In this document: in pieces, positions 6,897-9,131 of the stretch | How positions within the stretch are numbered: position 1 is the first letter of the stretch | Layout of the letters: every line of letters starts with the position of its first letter | Assembly (NCBI GenBank): GCA_049520215.1 | Contig: JBEKPZ010000302.1 | Location: forward strand, 1 to 9,131 | Direction of reading: 5' to 3' | Source of the DNA: Bog-159 sp049520215 | GTDB lineage: Bacteria > Acidobacteriota > Terriglobia > Bryobacterales > Bryobacteraceae | Length of the DNA stretch: 9,131 nt | Notes under the pieces: model-generated | Seen by the model: only the letters and a program-made list of their open reading frames with translations | What the model was told of the DNA's origin: nothing | The model's database searches: none | Position numbers and translations under genes: made by a program

Positions 6897-7086
6897 GTGA
6901 GCAAGAAATCTATCACAAGCGACTTGACGAGGCTTGACCGCATGAAGGACGCCGATATCGACTATTCGGACCTCCCACCCCTCGACAAGTCCTTCTTTAC
7001 GAAAGCAACGGCGGCGTGGCCTCCGGTCAAGAAACAACAGCATTCGCCTTGATGCGGATATGCTGGCATCGCTCAAGGGCACCGGC
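6897..7086 (+). pseudogene. BrnA/DUF4415-type antitoxin remnant, frameshifted and truncated
   Basis: From GTG 6897 the frame reads S-K-K-S-I-T-S-D-L-T-R-L-D-R-M, then D-I-D-Y-S-D-L-P-P-L-D, F-F and W-P-P-V-K-K-Q, and meets TGA at 7050-7052. This is the N-terminal half expected of a BrnA (DUF4415) antitoxin. The expected next motif, I-R-L-D-A-D-M-L-A-S-L-K-G, is present but in another frame (7042-7080). Loss of two bases after the K-K-Q codons (near 7037) would restore K-K-Q-x-S-I-R-L-D-A-D. The family's final G-Y-Q-T-R-I-N ribbon-helix-helix segment is absent; similarity stops near 7086, 35 bases from the end of gyrA. BrnA normally binds and neutralises the RNase toxin BrnT and represses their operon, but no BrnT-like frame lies in the 116 bases between this and the regulator. 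GC is about 55%. The family call rests on motif recall. Confidence 0.7.
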
Positions 7087-7121
7087 AGCCCTCGCGCTTC
7101 AGATAAGCAGCCCCGCGGATT

Positions 7122-9131
<2,010 letters not shown>

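Overview
The window looks like a high-GC stretch of chromosome from a member of the Acidobacteriota, most likely near the Solibacter/Bryobacter group. That placement is inferred from the gene content: a giant secreted BNR-repeat protein next to a VOC-fold protein, a CusR/CusS-like two-component pair followed by a small secreted DUF5666-like protein, and a GyrA with the QSRGGKG form of the GyrA box. No marker settles the taxonomy. The intact genes are housekeeping or common environmental genes, and no complete novel system is visible. The unusual material lies in two intergenic stretches that hold gene debris.

Layout. Positions 1-111 (+) hold the last 36 codons of a PhnB-like VOC-family protein. 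Its stop overlaps the start of a 958-residue secreted BNR/sortilin-type beta-propeller protein (108-2984, +). Positions 2985-4109 are a lower-GC, poorly conserved stretch. It contains a tiny upstream reading frame (3083-3127), an unrecognised 151-residue acidic protein (3134-3589) and a truncated FG-GAP/VCBS-repeat fragment (about 3795-4019).

On the minus strand, three genes are packed almost without gaps, in transcription order: an OmpR-family response regulator (6780-6049), a membrane sensor histidine kinase (6047-4515) and a secreted DUF5666-like protein (4514-4110). The sensor would detect a periplasmic signal, possibly a metal, and phosphorylate the regulator. The third gene is probably the system's periplasmic accessory or output protein.

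Positions 6781-7121 hold nested GC-rich inverted repeats upstream of the regulator, then a frameshifted and truncated BrnA/DUF4415-type antitoxin remnant (6897 to about 7086, +) with no BrnT toxin beside it. The rest (7122-9131, -) is the C-terminal three quarters of DNA gyrase subunit A, whose start lies beyond the right edge.
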